Below are positions 27,630-36,998 of a DNA stretch of 64,000 bases, piece after piece. Numbering within the stretch: position 1 is the first letter of the stretch; the number at the start of each line of letters is the position of its first letter. This stretch comes from CAWATG01 sp963785035 (GTDB lineage: Bacteria; Actinomycetota; Acidimicrobiia; IMCC26256; CAWATG01). The DNA lies in assembly GCA_963785035.1 (NCBI GenBank), contig CAWATG010000004.1, positions 496,001 to 560,000 on the forward strand, given 5' to 3'. A program made the translations under genes and the position numbers. The notes under the pieces were generated by a model. That model searched no databases and was not told the DNA's origin. It worked only from the letters and a program-made list of their open reading frames with translations.

Positions 27630-28628
27630 ATGCATCCGACCGTTGCCGTGACCGGAGGGTCCGGGTTCGTCGGATCTCACGTCCTCGACGCGCTCGTCGA
27701 AGCGGGGATCAACGTGCGTGTCCTCGATGTGGTCCGACCGCATCGCACGGACGTCGAATGGCTTCCCGTTGACATCCTTGACACGGATGTGCTGGCAGCG
27801 GCGCTGGAGGGGATGAGCGCTGTCTTTCACCTCGCGGCGATGGCCGACGTGAACGATGTCTTTGCGCGGCCCGTCGACAGCGTCACCGTGAACATCACGG
27901 GAACGGCAAGTGTGCTCGAGGCTGCTCGGATCGCACAGAGTGGCAGGGTCGTCCTCGCCAGCACCGTCTGGGTGTACGCGGCAACGCGGGGCGATGTCGT
28001 GGACGAGGCAACCCCATTCGATCCCGAAACCGATCGGCACCTGTACGTGACGCAGAAGATCGCGTCCGAAATGATGTGTCGCGACTATCTCACGCTGTAC
28101 AACCGGCCCTTCACCGTTCTGCGTTACGGCGTGCCGTTCGGTCCGCGCATGCGCGACTCGTGCGTCGTTGCGGCGTTCTTTCGACGAGCGTTTCGGGGTG
28201 AGCCGCTTCGAATCGACGGCGATGGAATGCAGGAACGGTTTCTCGTCTACGTCGGCGATCTTGCGCGTGCTCATGTCCTTGCCTTGGATGACAGGGCTGA
28301 GAATCGAACGTACAACCTTGACGGCGACCAGCCGGTGAGCATCTGTGAGATCGCCGAATGCGTCGGTGATCTCGTGGGCGATCGTGTCGGTGATGGCTCT
28401 GGGAAGGTCACGATCGAGTACGGGCCTTCTCGACCAGGTGACCTTCGTGCTCGAGTGGTGAAGACCGATCGCGCGGGCAGCGAGATCGGCTGGGTGCCGC
28501 AGGTCCCCTTCGATGAAGGGATGCGCAGGACCTACGAGTGGTACCTCGACCACCTCGAACTCACCGAAGGCGGTTGCGTCGGCGGCGGCGTTCCGGCGGG
28601 CGATGCGGTGGCGGGTGTCGAGCTATGA
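27630..28628 (+). CDS. NAD-dependent sugar epimerase/dehydratase (extended SDR)
   Basis: This 332-residue Rossmann enzyme has the dinucleotide motif GGSGFVGSHVLDALV at the N-terminus, LAAMADV after strand 4, and a catalytic region with STVWVYA and YVTQK (YxxxK). The rest follows the UDP-glucose-4-epimerase/GDP-mannose dehydratase class, including RYGVPFGPRM and FVYVGDLARAH-like sequence. The ATG at 27630 is preferred because GGAAAGG lies at a suitable distance; an in-frame ATG at 27600 overlaps the aminotransferase. The sugar substrate cannot be told. Confidence 0.92.
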   Translation: MHPTVAVTGGSGFVGSHVLDALVEAGINVRVLDVVRPHRTDVEWLPVDILDTDVLAAALEGMSAVFHLAAMADVNDVFARPVDSVTVNITGTASVLEAARIAQSGRVVLASTVWVYAATRGDVVDEATPFDPETDRHLYVTQKIASEMMCRDYLTLYNRPFTVLRYGVPFGPRMRDSCVVAAFFRRAFRGEPLRIDGDGMQERFLVYVGDLARAHVLALDDRAENRTYNLDGDQPVSICEIAECVGDLVGDRVGDGSGKVTIEYGPSRPGDLRARVVKTDRAGSEIGWVPQVPFDEGMRRTYEWYLDHLELTEGGCVGGGVPAGDAVAGVEL

Positions 28629-28638
28629 ACGGCGAGCT

Positions 28639-29394
28639 ATGAACGACGGCGCGGGGCGTCCTCGTCGAATTGCGGTCGTTCCGGCATACAACGAAGAGCC
28701 GACCGTGGTCGAGGTCATCGACCGGCTCTATCTGTGTGTCGACGAACTGTTGCTCGTCGACGACGGTTCCACTGACGGTACCCGGGCCGTCGTTGCTGCG
28801 TGGCTGGTCGATCATCCCCGTGCGCGGATGCTGACGTTCGATGAGAACCGCGGCATGTCTGCTGCGTACTACTTGGCTTTCACCGATCTGCGTCGATGCG
28901 CAGCGGCCGGCGAGGTCAGCCAAGATGACCTGATTTTCACCGTCGATGCGGACGGCCAACACGATCTGTCGGTGCTCGACGACCTCGAGAAGTTGACGGT
29001 CGAGGAGAATCTCGATGCCCTCATCGTGCGCCGCGACCTGTCCACCTATCCGCGGTACAAGCAGCTCGGAAACGCGATCTTGAGTTGGTGGGCAACGCTC
29101 TGGGCGCGTTCGCTGCTCCCGGACGTTGAGTCGGGATATCGGATCTTTCGCGCCGGCGCACTGTTCGACGCCCTGAACTACTACCGCGGCTACCGATACT
29201 CCGAAACCGTCGAGGTCGCAGTTGTTCTGTGTCGGCGTGGCTACCGCGTTCGTAATGACGTCACGGTCCCGGTGCCCGTCTACCGGTCGAGGACGCGGAT
29301 GTTCGATGTGGTCGTCGACCTCGTGATGATTCCGGTCGCGGCGTTCCGATCGTCAGGCGCTCGCGGTGGTCGGCGTCAGCAATCCCGCAGGTAG
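28639..29394 (+). CDS. family 2 glycosyltransferase (polyprenyl-phosphate hexose synthase-like)
   Basis: This 251-residue GT-A enzyme has IAVVPAYNEEPTVVEVI, VDDGSTDGTRAV and the DXD site in FTVDADGQHDLS. It resembles dolichol-phosphate mannose/glucose synthases, without a C-terminal membrane domain. The ATG at 28639 follows an AGCT-rich spacer after the epimerase stop; an earlier reading lies within that gene. Its 3' end overlaps the convergent deacetylase gene by 19 bases. It probably supplies a lipid-linked sugar for the same envelope glycan as the neighbouring genes. Confidence 0.9.
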   Translation: MNDGAGRPRRIAVVPAYNEEPTVVEVIDRLYLCVDELLLVDDGSTDGTRAVVAAWLVDHPRARMLTFDENRGMSAAYYLAFTDLRRCAAAGEVSQDDLIFTVDADGQHDLSVLDDLEKLTVEENLDALIVRRDLSTYPRYKQLGNAILSWWATLWARSLLPDVESGYRIFRAGALFDALNYYRGYRYSETVEVAVVLCRRGYRVRNDVTVPVPVYRSRTRMFDVVVDLVMIPVAAFRSSGARGGRRQQSRR

Positions 29395-30167
29395 GGATGC
29401 ACGCCGAGCAGGGTGTCGAGTCTCACGACCTTCAGGCCACGGCTTTCGAGTCCGGCGAGAATGAGTGGCAGCGCTCGCACGATGACCCGACGATCCGCGT
29501 GTACGTCGCCGTCGAGGCCGTCATGGAGCAGGATGATCGAACCTGGTCGGACGCGCGTGAGCACACGCCGGGCAACGAGTGCTGCGTCGCGGGTTTCCCA
29601 ATCCGCGGCAGAGGTGTCCCACAGGACCATCGTCATGTTCCGCTTCGAGAGCATCCTCGTCATGAAGGGCGTTCGTCGGCCGTGTGGCGGTCGGAACAGG
29701 GCCGGACACCTGCCGACGTGTCGTTTGAACGCCCTTTGTGCAACATCGAGATCGGGGTATCGCGGGTCCAGCCAACGCCACGAGTCGTGGTGCATCGAGT
29801 GGCTGGCGAGGAGATGTCCCTCGGTGACCAACTTCCGGCCGATTTCTGGGCGTTGCTCGAGGGCCGTACCCGTCGCGAAGAACGTTGCGTGCACGTGATG
29901 TTGGCCGAGAATTCGCGCGATCGCGGTCGTCGCGGTGTCATTGGGCCCATCGTCGAAGGTGAGCGCCACCGTGTTGTGCCGACGCGATCCATGCGCGTTG
30001 ACGGACCCGAACCACGTCACAGTCGGATCGGTCGCTGCCACCCAGAAGCCGATACCGGTGGCGAGCAATACCATGGCCGAGCTGAGCAATGCCACGTAAC
30101 GCCTTGCGCGACGCTTTGCGCGCCGCGTTCGGAGTATGACCTTCAGGCTGTTCCGGCGTCCGTTCAT
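29376..30167 (-). CDS. membrane-anchored polysaccharide deacetylase (NodB domain)
   Basis: This 263-residue protein has a basic N-terminus, one membrane segment (about 25-45) and an extracytoplasmic carbohydrate esterase 4 domain. Motifs in order: TFDDGPND (catalytic Asp and metal Asp), SHSMHHDSW (metal His pair), RPPHGRRT, WDTSAADWE and IILLHDG. Such enzymes de-N-acetylate peptidoglycan or surface polysaccharide. It is transcribed opposite to the sugar cluster and diverges from the membrane protein at 30206 with only 38 bases between start codons. Confidence 0.93.
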   Translation of the reverse strand: MNGRRNSLKVILRTRRAKRRARRYVALLSSAMVLLATGIGFWVAATDPTVTWFGSVNAHGSRRHNTVALTFDDGPNDTATTAIARILGQHHVHATFFATGTALEQRPEIGRKLVTEGHLLASHSMHHDSWRWLDPRYPDLDVAQRAFKRHVGRCPALFRPPHGRRTPFMTRMLSKRNMTMVLWDTSAADWETRDAALVARRVLTRVRPGSIILLHDGLDGDVHADRRVIVRALPLILAGLESRGLKVVRLDTLLGVHPYLRDC

Positions 30168-30205
30168 GCGACGGAGCGGTACGACTTCGATGCAGCTGGC
30201 CTCTG

Positions 30206-31495
30206 ATGCAGTCGCGCGAGTCGGGGAACGTCGCGTTCATCGTTGTGATCGTCGCATGGTGCGGGATCTTGGCGATGATGTTGACGCGTACGCTCTATAT
30301 CGCGCAGGACTCGCTGAGCAATGACGCGCACGTCTGGTGGATCGCCGATCGCGTCTGGAACGGTCACGGATTGCCGCTTCATATTCCGCTTGCCGACGGC
30401 AAGGCATTCGCGTTCCCATACGGTTTCGTTCCGTGGATGACCGCGGCCGTGCTTTGGCCGGTTTTGGGATCGTGGGCCGTCACGGTTTGCATCGTGATCG
30501 GATTCGTCGCGCTTGCGGTGTCGATGTTCTGGGCCTTCCCGGAACTGGGCCGGGGCTGGTGGGCCGCGTTGGTCATGGTCCAGCCGACGCTGGTCATCTC
30601 CCCGCTCATTGGGCAACTTCCGTTTCTCTGGGCGATGGCGTGTGCCTTCGCCGGTATCGGATTGTGGCGCCGACAACGCCGGTTCGCCGCGACTGCCGCT
30701 GTGGCGATGGCGCTTGTGACCCACGTCGCGGTGATGGCACCGATCATTCTGCTCCTGGTGCTGTGGTGGTCGTTGTGGGAGCCGAATCGCGTCGCGCTCT
30801 GGCGTGCGACGGGTTGCGCGATGGTCTGTGCGGTCCCAGCGGCGGTGTTCGTTGTCCGCTCCCCTGTGTTCGGTGTGTCTTCATGGACGACCAAGGTCTA
30901 TAGCGTTGCGAATACCGTTGGGCCTCGATCAGTGGTGTTGCTGATCCCGATCCTCGTGACGGTGCTGGTGTCGCTCGAACGACGTGGAAGGTTGTCGTCC
31001 TGGGCCGCGCCGGCGGCGTGTGCGGTCGTGTTATCGGGCAATGTGGTCTTTGCGCCCGCGTTCGACACGGCTTTCGCGGTGGGTGCTCTGTGGCGCACGC
31101 CCGACCATGCGGTCGACGGTTTCTTGCGGTCTCCGGCCTTCGTGGGTGGTGAGACGATCCGGGTGCTGCGCGCCGGGGACGGGAAGCTCGCCATGTACCA
31201 GGTGCTCCGCGCTGGTGGCGTCCTCGATTCAGAGTTCTTCCCAGAAAGTTTCGGGCGTCGCCGGTATGCGGATGAGGCAGTCTATTCAGCGGAATTGCGC
31301 CGCCGCGGTGTTGATGTGGTCGTGGTCTTCGACAGTTTTGAAGAGCGGTTTCAAACGGGCGAGCAAGGCATGCTCGAAGCAATGGCCGCGGCCGGCCCCG
31401 GGGCTGACGGCCGGTGTAGCGAAAGCACTGTGGGCGTGTCCGAGGTGTTCGCGGGCCGGGATTTCCAGGCGTTCCGGATCCGGCGGGAGTGTTGA
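30206..31495 (+). CDS. polytopic membrane protein of unknown function (GT-C-like layout)
   Basis: This 429-residue protein has roughly nine to ten hydrophobic helices. The first extracytoplasmic loop contains SLSNDAHVWWIADRVWNG, an acidic/His loop as found in GT-C glycosyltransferases. A soluble segment follows the last helix (from about residue 300) with VLRAGDGKLAMYQVL and RRRGVDVVVVFDSFEE. It has no close family that I recognise. Position next to a deacetylase and sugar genes suggests an envelope-glycan role, but this is inferred. Frame intact. Confidence 0.7.
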   Translation: MQSRESGNVAFIVVIVAWCGILAMMLTRTLYIAQDSLSNDAHVWWIADRVWNGHGLPLHIPLADGKAFAFPYGFVPWMTAAVLWPVLGSWAVTVCIVIGFVALAVSMFWAFPELGRGWWAALVMVQPTLVISPLIGQLPFLWAMACAFAGIGLWRRQRRFAATAAVAMALVTHVAVMAPIILLLVLWWSLWEPNRVALWRATGCAMVCAVPAAVFVVRSPVFGVSSWTTKVYSVANTVGPRSVVLLIPILVTVLVSLERRGRLSSWAAPAACAVVLSGNVVFAPAFDTAFAVGALWRTPDHAVDGFLRSPAFVGGETIRVLRAGDGKLAMYQVLRAGGVLDSEFFPESFGRRRYADEAVYSAELRRRGVDVVVVFDSFEERFQTGEQGMLEAMAAAGPGADGRCSESTVGVSEVFAGRDFQAFRIRREC

Positions 31496-31559
31496 CGATT
31501 GCTGTGACGTACCGTTGCGAGATGTCCAGCGATTCTGGTGCTGAGCTGGGAGGGATCGG

Positions 31560-32486
31560 GTGCTGAAGTCGAATGACCTGTGCTGGTGCGGCAGCGGGCT
31601 GAAATTCAAGCGCTGCCACAAGGGTCGCGAGGTCCACGCGGGCACGGTTTCGCCGATGCGCACCGTCCCGGAGGGCATCGCACGGCCGCCGTACATTCCG
31701 TCAGGGGTTCCGCCGTCGAAATCGGAGCCTGCCGTGAAGACACCTGACGTGATCGCCAGGATGCGCGTCGCCGGCAGGGTCGCGGCGGAGGTTCTGGCCG
31801 AAACAGCTGGCGCGGTGCGCATTGGGATCACAACCGATGAGTTGGACGCAATCGCGCATGAGGCGTATCTGGCTCGAGGGGCGTATCCCAGCACCCTCGG
31901 ATACCACGGGTTCCCCAAGAGCCTTTGCACGTCCGTCAACGAGGTCGTTGTCCACGGCATTCCCGATGATCGTCCACTCGTAGACGGCGACATCATCAAT
32001 CTGGACATCACCGCCTACATCGGGGGTGTGCACGGTGATTGCTCGGCGACGTTCCTCGTCGGTGACGTCGATGCGCGCTCGAAGGCACTCGTCGTCGCTA
32101 CCGAACAGTGCCTCAGGCGTGGCATCGACGCCGTAGCTCCGGGCCGGCCGTTTTCGGACATCGGTCGTGCGATCGAATCGCACGCGCACGCCAATGGGCT
32201 GGGTGTCGTGCGCCAGTTCGTCGGTCACGGCATCGGCGAGGAGTTCCATTCCACCTTGCAGGTGAGGCACTTCTTCGACGGTCGAGCGACGATGCTGATG
32301 GAGCCTGGCATGACCTTCACGATCGAGCCGATGATCACACTGGGTGCGATCGACTGCGACACGTGGTCGGACGGTTGGACCGCCGCCACGGTCGACGGGT
32401 TGCGTTCAGCCCAGTTTGAGCACACGATCCTGGTGACCGGTGACGGCGCCGAAGTACTGACGAAGGTCGACGACTCGGCCGGTTAG
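31560..32486 (+). CDS. map: methionine aminopeptidase type I with N-terminal SEC-C zinc motif
   Basis: This enzyme removes initiator methionine. It is 308 residues. An N-terminal SEC-C motif (LCWCGSGLKFKRCH, about residues 8-20) precedes a linker of about 40 residues and the pita-bread domain. Metal ligands are visible: Asp in NLDITAY, Asp in HGDCSATF, His in GHGIGEEFH, Glu in TIEPMI and Glu in FEHTILV. The SEC-C extension is known from some bacterial MetAPs and may help ribosome docking. A GGGAGG site precedes the GTG at 31560. It stands 64 bases after the membrane protein gene. Confidence 0.95.
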   Translation: MLKSNDLCWCGSGLKFKRCHKGREVHAGTVSPMRTVPEGIARPPYIPSGVPPSKSEPAVKTPDVIARMRVAGRVAAEVLAETAGAVRIGITTDELDAIAHEAYLARGAYPSTLGYHGFPKSLCTSVNEVVVHGIPDDRPLVDGDIINLDITAYIGGVHGDCSATFLVGDVDARSKALVVATEQCLRRGIDAVAPGRPFSDIGRAIESHAHANGLGVVRQFVGHGIGEEFHSTLQVRHFFDGRATMLMEPGMTFTIEPMITLGAIDCDTWSDGWTAATVDGLRSAQFEHTILVTGDGAEVLTKVDDSAG

Positions 32487-32531
32487 AGGGCCGCGACGTC
32501 GCATCCAGAGGCGTCCACGTAGGCTGATCGC

Positions 32532-34937
32532 ATGCTGAGAGGTGCGGAGTCCCTGGAACTTGTCGACGTTCCGTTGTCCGAGATGATGGCCGAGGCCACT
32601 CGTCTGCGCGATCGCGGCCACGGCGATCGCATCACCTACTCCCCAAAGGTGTTCATTCCGCTCACGATGCTGTGCCGGGACCGCTGCGGGTACTGCACGT
32701 TCGCGAAGGCGCCCGCGCGCGTCGAATCCCCTTTCCTCGACCTGGATGCCGTCCTCGCCATTGCGCGTGCCGGCACGGCCGTCGGGTGTCATGAGGCACT
32801 GTTCACGTTGGGTGAGGCGCCCGAAGACCGCTACCCCGTCGCCGCTCGGTGGCTCGACGAGCACGGATATTCGTCCACTGTCGACTACCTCGTGGACGCC
32901 TCGGGCGAGGTGTTCCGCCAGACCGGCCTGCTCCCCCACATCAATGCGGGAGCGCTGAACGTCGAAGACCTCACGCGACTGCGCGCCGTGAGTGCCTCGC
33001 AGGGGATGATGATCGAGACGCTGGCAGAGCGGCTCGCAGCAACCGGCGGCCCCCATTTCGGCGCACCCGACAAAACGCCCGAGCGGCGCCTCGAGGCGCT
33101 CGATGCAGCCGGTCGCGCCCGGGTCCCGTTCACGACAGGGATCCTCGTCGGTATCGGCGAGACGCGAGCCGAGAGGATCGAAGCACTCCTCGGGATTCGC
33201 GACGCCCACGAGCGCCACGGCCACGTGCAGGAGGTGATCGTCCAGAACTTCCTTCCCAAACCCGGAACGGCGATGCACCGAAGTGATCCCTGCCCAACGC
33301 CGGAGTATCTCTGGACCATTGCCGCAGCACGAGTCATTTTGGGTCCGGCAATGCACATTCAGGCCCCGCCGAATCTGAGCGATGAGCTCGAGCCGTTGAT
33401 CGCTGCGGGGATCGACGACTGGGGTGGTGTTTCGCCGATCACTCCCGACCACGTCAATCCTGAGCGGCCCTGGCCAGAGGTGCGTCGCCTCGCCGCTGCG
33501 ACCGAGGCTGCAGGCAAGATCTTGGCGCCGCGGCTCACGGTGTACCCCGACTTTGTCGCCGATGGCGCGCGTTGGCTCGATCCGGAGATGCGCCACGCCG
33601 TGCTGATGCATTCCGACGGTGAGCGCCTTGCACGGGAAGGTACATGGCACGCGGGCAGCAATGACGAGCCGCACATGCTCTTGGCAATGGCGCCCGGGAG
33701 CGTTGCGTCGATGCACGCTCCGTCGGCTGCGCATCGTGGCACGACGGCGGTCGACGCGGTCCTCGACGGGATTCTGGCGGGCGAGGAAGCCGGTGTCGAT
33801 GAGCTGGTCACCTTGCTCGGCGCCCGAGGATCTGATTTCACCCGAGTCTGTGAGGTCGCCGACGAGATCCGCAAGCAAACGTCAGGCGACGTGGTGACCT
33901 TTGTGCGGAATCGCAACATCAACTACACCAACGTCTGCACCTTCAAGTGCAAGTTCTGCGCGTTCTCCAAGGGCCCACTGTCACTCAACCTGCGCGGGAC
34001 GCCCTACCTGCTCGATATCGGCGAGATTCAGCACCGCGTGGTCGAAGCCGTGGAGTGTGGAGCCACTGAGGTATGCCTGCAAGGTGGTATCCATCCTGAT
34101 TTCGACGGCGACTTCTACCTTGATGTGATTCGCGCGGTGAAAGCTGTCGCGCCGGCGATTCACGTGCATGGCTTCACCGCGCTCGAGGTGACCGAAGGCG
34201 CGCGTCGGCTCGGTATCGACCTACGCGAGTACCTCGGGCTCGCCAAGGAAGCCGGGCTTGCGAGCCTTCCCGGTACGGCAGCGGAAATTCTCGATGACGA
34301 GGTGCGTGCCATCATCTGCCCGGACAAGGTCGATACCGAGGAATGGCTCGAAGCGCATCGCAGTGCACACGCTGTCGGCTTGCGGTCGAACATCACGATC
34401 ATGTTCGGTCATGTCGAATCGCCCGTGCATGTTGCCCGCCATCTCGTGCGGACCCGGGCGCTACAGAAGGAGACCGGCGGCTTCACCGAGTTCGTACCGT
34501 TGCCGTTCGTGCACATGGCAACGCCGCTGCATCTGCAGGGTCGTTCTCGGCCGGGACCGACGTTTCGCGAGGCGCTGTTGATCCACGCGGTCGGACGCCT
34601 TGCGTACCGGAGCTGGATCGACAACATCCAGGTCTCGTGGGTCAAGATGGGTGTCCGCGGGGCTCAACAGGCGCTCCGAGCCGGATGTAACGACTTGGGT
34701 GGAACCTTGATGGACGAAAATATCTCTCGCGCAGCGGGTGCTGCGCACGGCCAGGAGCTCGACGCCGTCGAGTTCCGTGCGATCGTCGAACCAATCGGCC
34801 GCACGCTCGCCCAACGCACGACCCTGTACGACCCGGTGTCAACCGTCGGTCGTCGGCTTCGCCCCAGCCATGAGCACGCCGACGAGCACGCCGTGGCTGT
34901 GACGCTGACGCCATCACCTGCGGCGGTGGGTCGATGA
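32532..34937 (+). CDS. fbiC: FbiC, 7,8-didemethyl-8-hydroxy-5-deazariboflavin (Fo) synthase
   Basis: This two-domain radical SAM protein makes the Fo chromophore of coenzyme F420. It is 801 residues. The CofG half carries CRDRCGYCTF (CxxxCxxC) near residue 54 and the CofH half carries CTFKCKFCAF near residue 477. Other typical parts are PNLSDELEPLIAAGIDDWGG, where the CofG product is handled, and LPFVHMATPLHLQGRSRPGP near the end. The fused form is typical of Actinobacteria, archaea having separate CofG and CofH. The stop overlaps the next gene (ATGA). Confidence 0.97.
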   Translation: MLRGAESLELVDVPLSEMMAEATRLRDRGHGDRITYSPKVFIPLTMLCRDRCGYCTFAKAPARVESPFLDLDAVLAIARAGTAVGCHEALFTLGEAPEDRYPVAARWLDEHGYSSTVDYLVDASGEVFRQTGLLPHINAGALNVEDLTRLRAVSASQGMMIETLAERLAATGGPHFGAPDKTPERRLEALDAAGRARVPFTTGILVGIGETRAERIEALLGIRDAHERHGHVQEVIVQNFLPKPGTAMHRSDPCPTPEYLWTIAAARVILGPAMHIQAPPNLSDELEPLIAAGIDDWGGVSPITPDHVNPERPWPEVRRLAAATEAAGKILAPRLTVYPDFVADGARWLDPEMRHAVLMHSDGERLAREGTWHAGSNDEPHMLLAMAPGSVASMHAPSAAHRGTTAVDAVLDGILAGEEAGVDELVTLLGARGSDFTRVCEVADEIRKQTSGDVVTFVRNRNINYTNVCTFKCKFCAFSKGPLSLNLRGTPYLLDIGEIQHRVVEAVECGATEVCLQGGIHPDFDGDFYLDVIRAVKAVAPAIHVHGFTALEVTEGARRLGIDLREYLGLAKEAGLASLPGTAAEILDDEVRAIICPDKVDTEEWLEAHRSAHAVGLRSNITIMFGHVESPVHVARHLVRTRALQKETGGFTEFVPLPFVHMATPLHLQGRSRPGPTFREALLIHAVGRLAYRSWIDNIQVSWVKMGVRGAQQALRAGCNDLGGTLMDENISRAAGAAHGQELDAVEFRAIVEPIGRTLAQRTTLYDPVSTVGRRLRPSHEHADEHAVAVTLTPSPAAVGR

Positions 34938-35926
34938 CGGTGCACGTCCTCGGTGTCGGCAATGCACTGGTCGATGTGATCGTCCCGGTTGCCGATGAGT
35001 TTCTCGTCGAACATGGGATCGCGCGCGGCGCCATGACGATGGTGGACCAGGCGGCATCGGACCGGATCTATGACGCGCTGCCGCCGGGCATCGAGATGTC
35101 GGGCGGATCGGCGGCGAATACGGTTGCCGGCCTCGCGTCCCTTGGCGCCTCCACAGGGTTTCTCGGACGAGTTCGCGACGATCAGCTCGGTGCGGTCTTC
35201 ACGCATGACCTTCGTGCGCTCGGCGTACGTTTCGATGTCCCGCCGGCGACCGTCGGGCCACCGACCGGTCGCTGTTTGGCGATGGTGTCGCCGGACGCCC
35301 AACGCACGATGTGTACGTATCTCGGCGTGTCGAGCGAATTCGGCTTCGACGATGTTGACGCTGCGCTCGTCGCGCAGGCGATGGTCACGTATCTCGAGGG
35401 CTACCTGTGGGATCAACCTGCTGCCAAGGAGGCATTTCGCAGGATTGCCTCCGTGGCGCATGATGCCGGCCAGAAGGTCGCGTTCACATTGTCGGACGGG
35501 TTCTGTGTCGACCGGCATCGAGCGGATTTCCTCGAGCTCATCGAAGCCGACGTCGACATCCTGTTTGCAAATGAGGTCGAGATCTGTGCCTTGTACGAGG
35601 TCGATCAGGTCGAATCCGCGGTCGAACAGATTCGAGGACATTGCGCCTTCGCCGCTGTCACGCTCGGTGAAAAGGGTTCGGTTCTCGTGACCGACAACGG
35701 TTTGCAACATATCGACGCGGTTGGTCCGACTGCGCTGCTCGACACGACGGGCGCGGGTGATCTCTATGCTGCCGGCGTGTTGTACGGCCTCACCCATGGT
35801 CATGATGACGCGACGACCGGTGCGCTTGGTGCGCTTGCAGCATCCGAGGTGATCAGTCACTACGGCGCTCGTCCGGAGACGTCGCTGGCAGTGCTGGCTC
35901 GGACCGTGCTGGCTCGGACCTCCTGA
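34934..35926 (+). CDS. PfkB-family carbohydrate/nucleoside kinase
   Basis: This 330-residue ribokinase-fold enzyme phosphorylates a sugar or nucleoside. It has SGGSAANTVAGLASLGA (substrate/N-terminal PfkB signature), ANEVEICALYEVD, and the catalytic signature DTTGAGDLYAAGVLYG with the general-base Asp. The TGFLGRVRDDQLG block is typical of adenosine kinase-like members. The ATG overlaps the fbiC stop. The substrate cannot be decided; a connection to F420 synthesis is only positional. Confidence 0.9.
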   Translation: MTVHVLGVGNALVDVIVPVADEFLVEHGIARGAMTMVDQAASDRIYDALPPGIEMSGGSAANTVAGLASLGASTGFLGRVRDDQLGAVFTHDLRALGVRFDVPPATVGPPTGRCLAMVSPDAQRTMCTYLGVSSEFGFDDVDAALVAQAMVTYLEGYLWDQPAAKEAFRRIASVAHDAGQKVAFTLSDGFCVDRHRADFLELIEADVDILFANEVEICALYEVDQVESAVEQIRGHCAFAAVTLGEKGSVLVTDNGLQHIDAVGPTALLDTTGAGDLYAAGVLYGLTHGHDDATTGALGALAASEVISHYGARPETSLAVLARTVLARTS

Positions 35927-35930
35927 GCCG

Positions 35931-36987
35931 ATGCCCGAGCGCGAACGGCTTCCCCGATACCGGACGGGAGATCCGGAGCTTGATCACGCGGTGCGGGCAC
36001 TGGTCGAACGCGTCGAGACCGACGACGCGGATCTGATTTTCGAACTGATCGTGTCGGCATTACGCCTCGGCTCGCGGGAACACCGACCGTGGCGACCTCA
36101 AGATCGCTAATGCCGCGCTCAAGGAGATGCGGTACGCATTCCAGGTTTTCGGTCCCTATCGTCAGGAACGCAAGGTATCGATCTTCGGATCGGCCCGGAC
36201 GCAACCGGACAGTCCCCTTTACGACCTCACGCGGCGTTTCGCCACGGCGATCGCATTGCGTGAGTGGATGGTGATCACCGGGGCAGGTCCGGGGATCATG
36301 TCCGCCGGTGTCGAGGGTGCAGGGCCGGAGAATTCGTTCGGGGTGAGTATCAAGTTGCCGTTCGAGGCGGTGACGACGAGCTTCCTGGCGAACGACCCAA
36401 AGCTCATCAACTTTCGTTACTTCTTCACGCGCAAGCTTTCGTTCGTCAAGGAGTCCGACGGGTTCGCCCTGCTTCCCGGCGGGTTCGGTACGTTCGACGA
36501 GATGTTCGAATTGCTCACGTTGGTGCAGACCGGAAAGGGCGAGCCGACACCGATTGTGGCGCTCGACGTTCCCGGTGGCACGTACTGGGCGCGCTGGCGC
36601 GAGTTCATGGTCAACTCGGTGCAAGGCGACGGGTATCTCTCGGTCGGCGATATGGACCTCGTCACGATCACCGACGACGTTGCTGTCGCGGTGGATCGCA
36701 TCGTCGGGTTCTACCGCAACTATCACTCGATCCGGTTTGTCGATGGCCGTCTCGTCATGCGCTTGCAGCAGTCGCCGACCGTTTCGGAACTGGAAGATCT
36801 CAATACCGAATTCGCCGACATCGTCGTGCGTGACCGGATTGAGATCATCGAGCCAACGCCGCCGGAAATAGCCGATGGCGACCAGCTCGAGGCCGCGCGC
36901 ATCGCGATGGTGTTCGATCGCCAGTCGTGGTCACGCTTGCACAAGCTGATCGACCGTCTCAACGCGTTGGCGTCGCTGCCGGAGTAG
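35931..36987 (+). CDS. LOG-family protein (nucleoside 5'-monophosphate phosphoribohydrolase-like, frameshifted)
   Basis: The domain with VSIFGSARTQPDSPLYD, ITGAGPGIMSAG and the PGGFGTFDEMFE motif (PGGxGTxxE) identifies a Rossmann-fold LOG protein that removes ribose-5-phosphate from nucleotides. The usual longer N-terminus is encoded from the ATG at 35931 (MPERERLPRYRTGDPELD). The frames join when one base near 36081 is skipped: LRLGSRE to TDRGDLKIANAALKEMRYAF. Reconstructed length is about 351 residues. It starts 5 bases after the kinase stop. Substrate is unknown; bacterial homologues act on purine or pyrimidine monophosphates. Confidence 0.88.
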
Positions 36988-36998
36988 TCACCGTCGGG

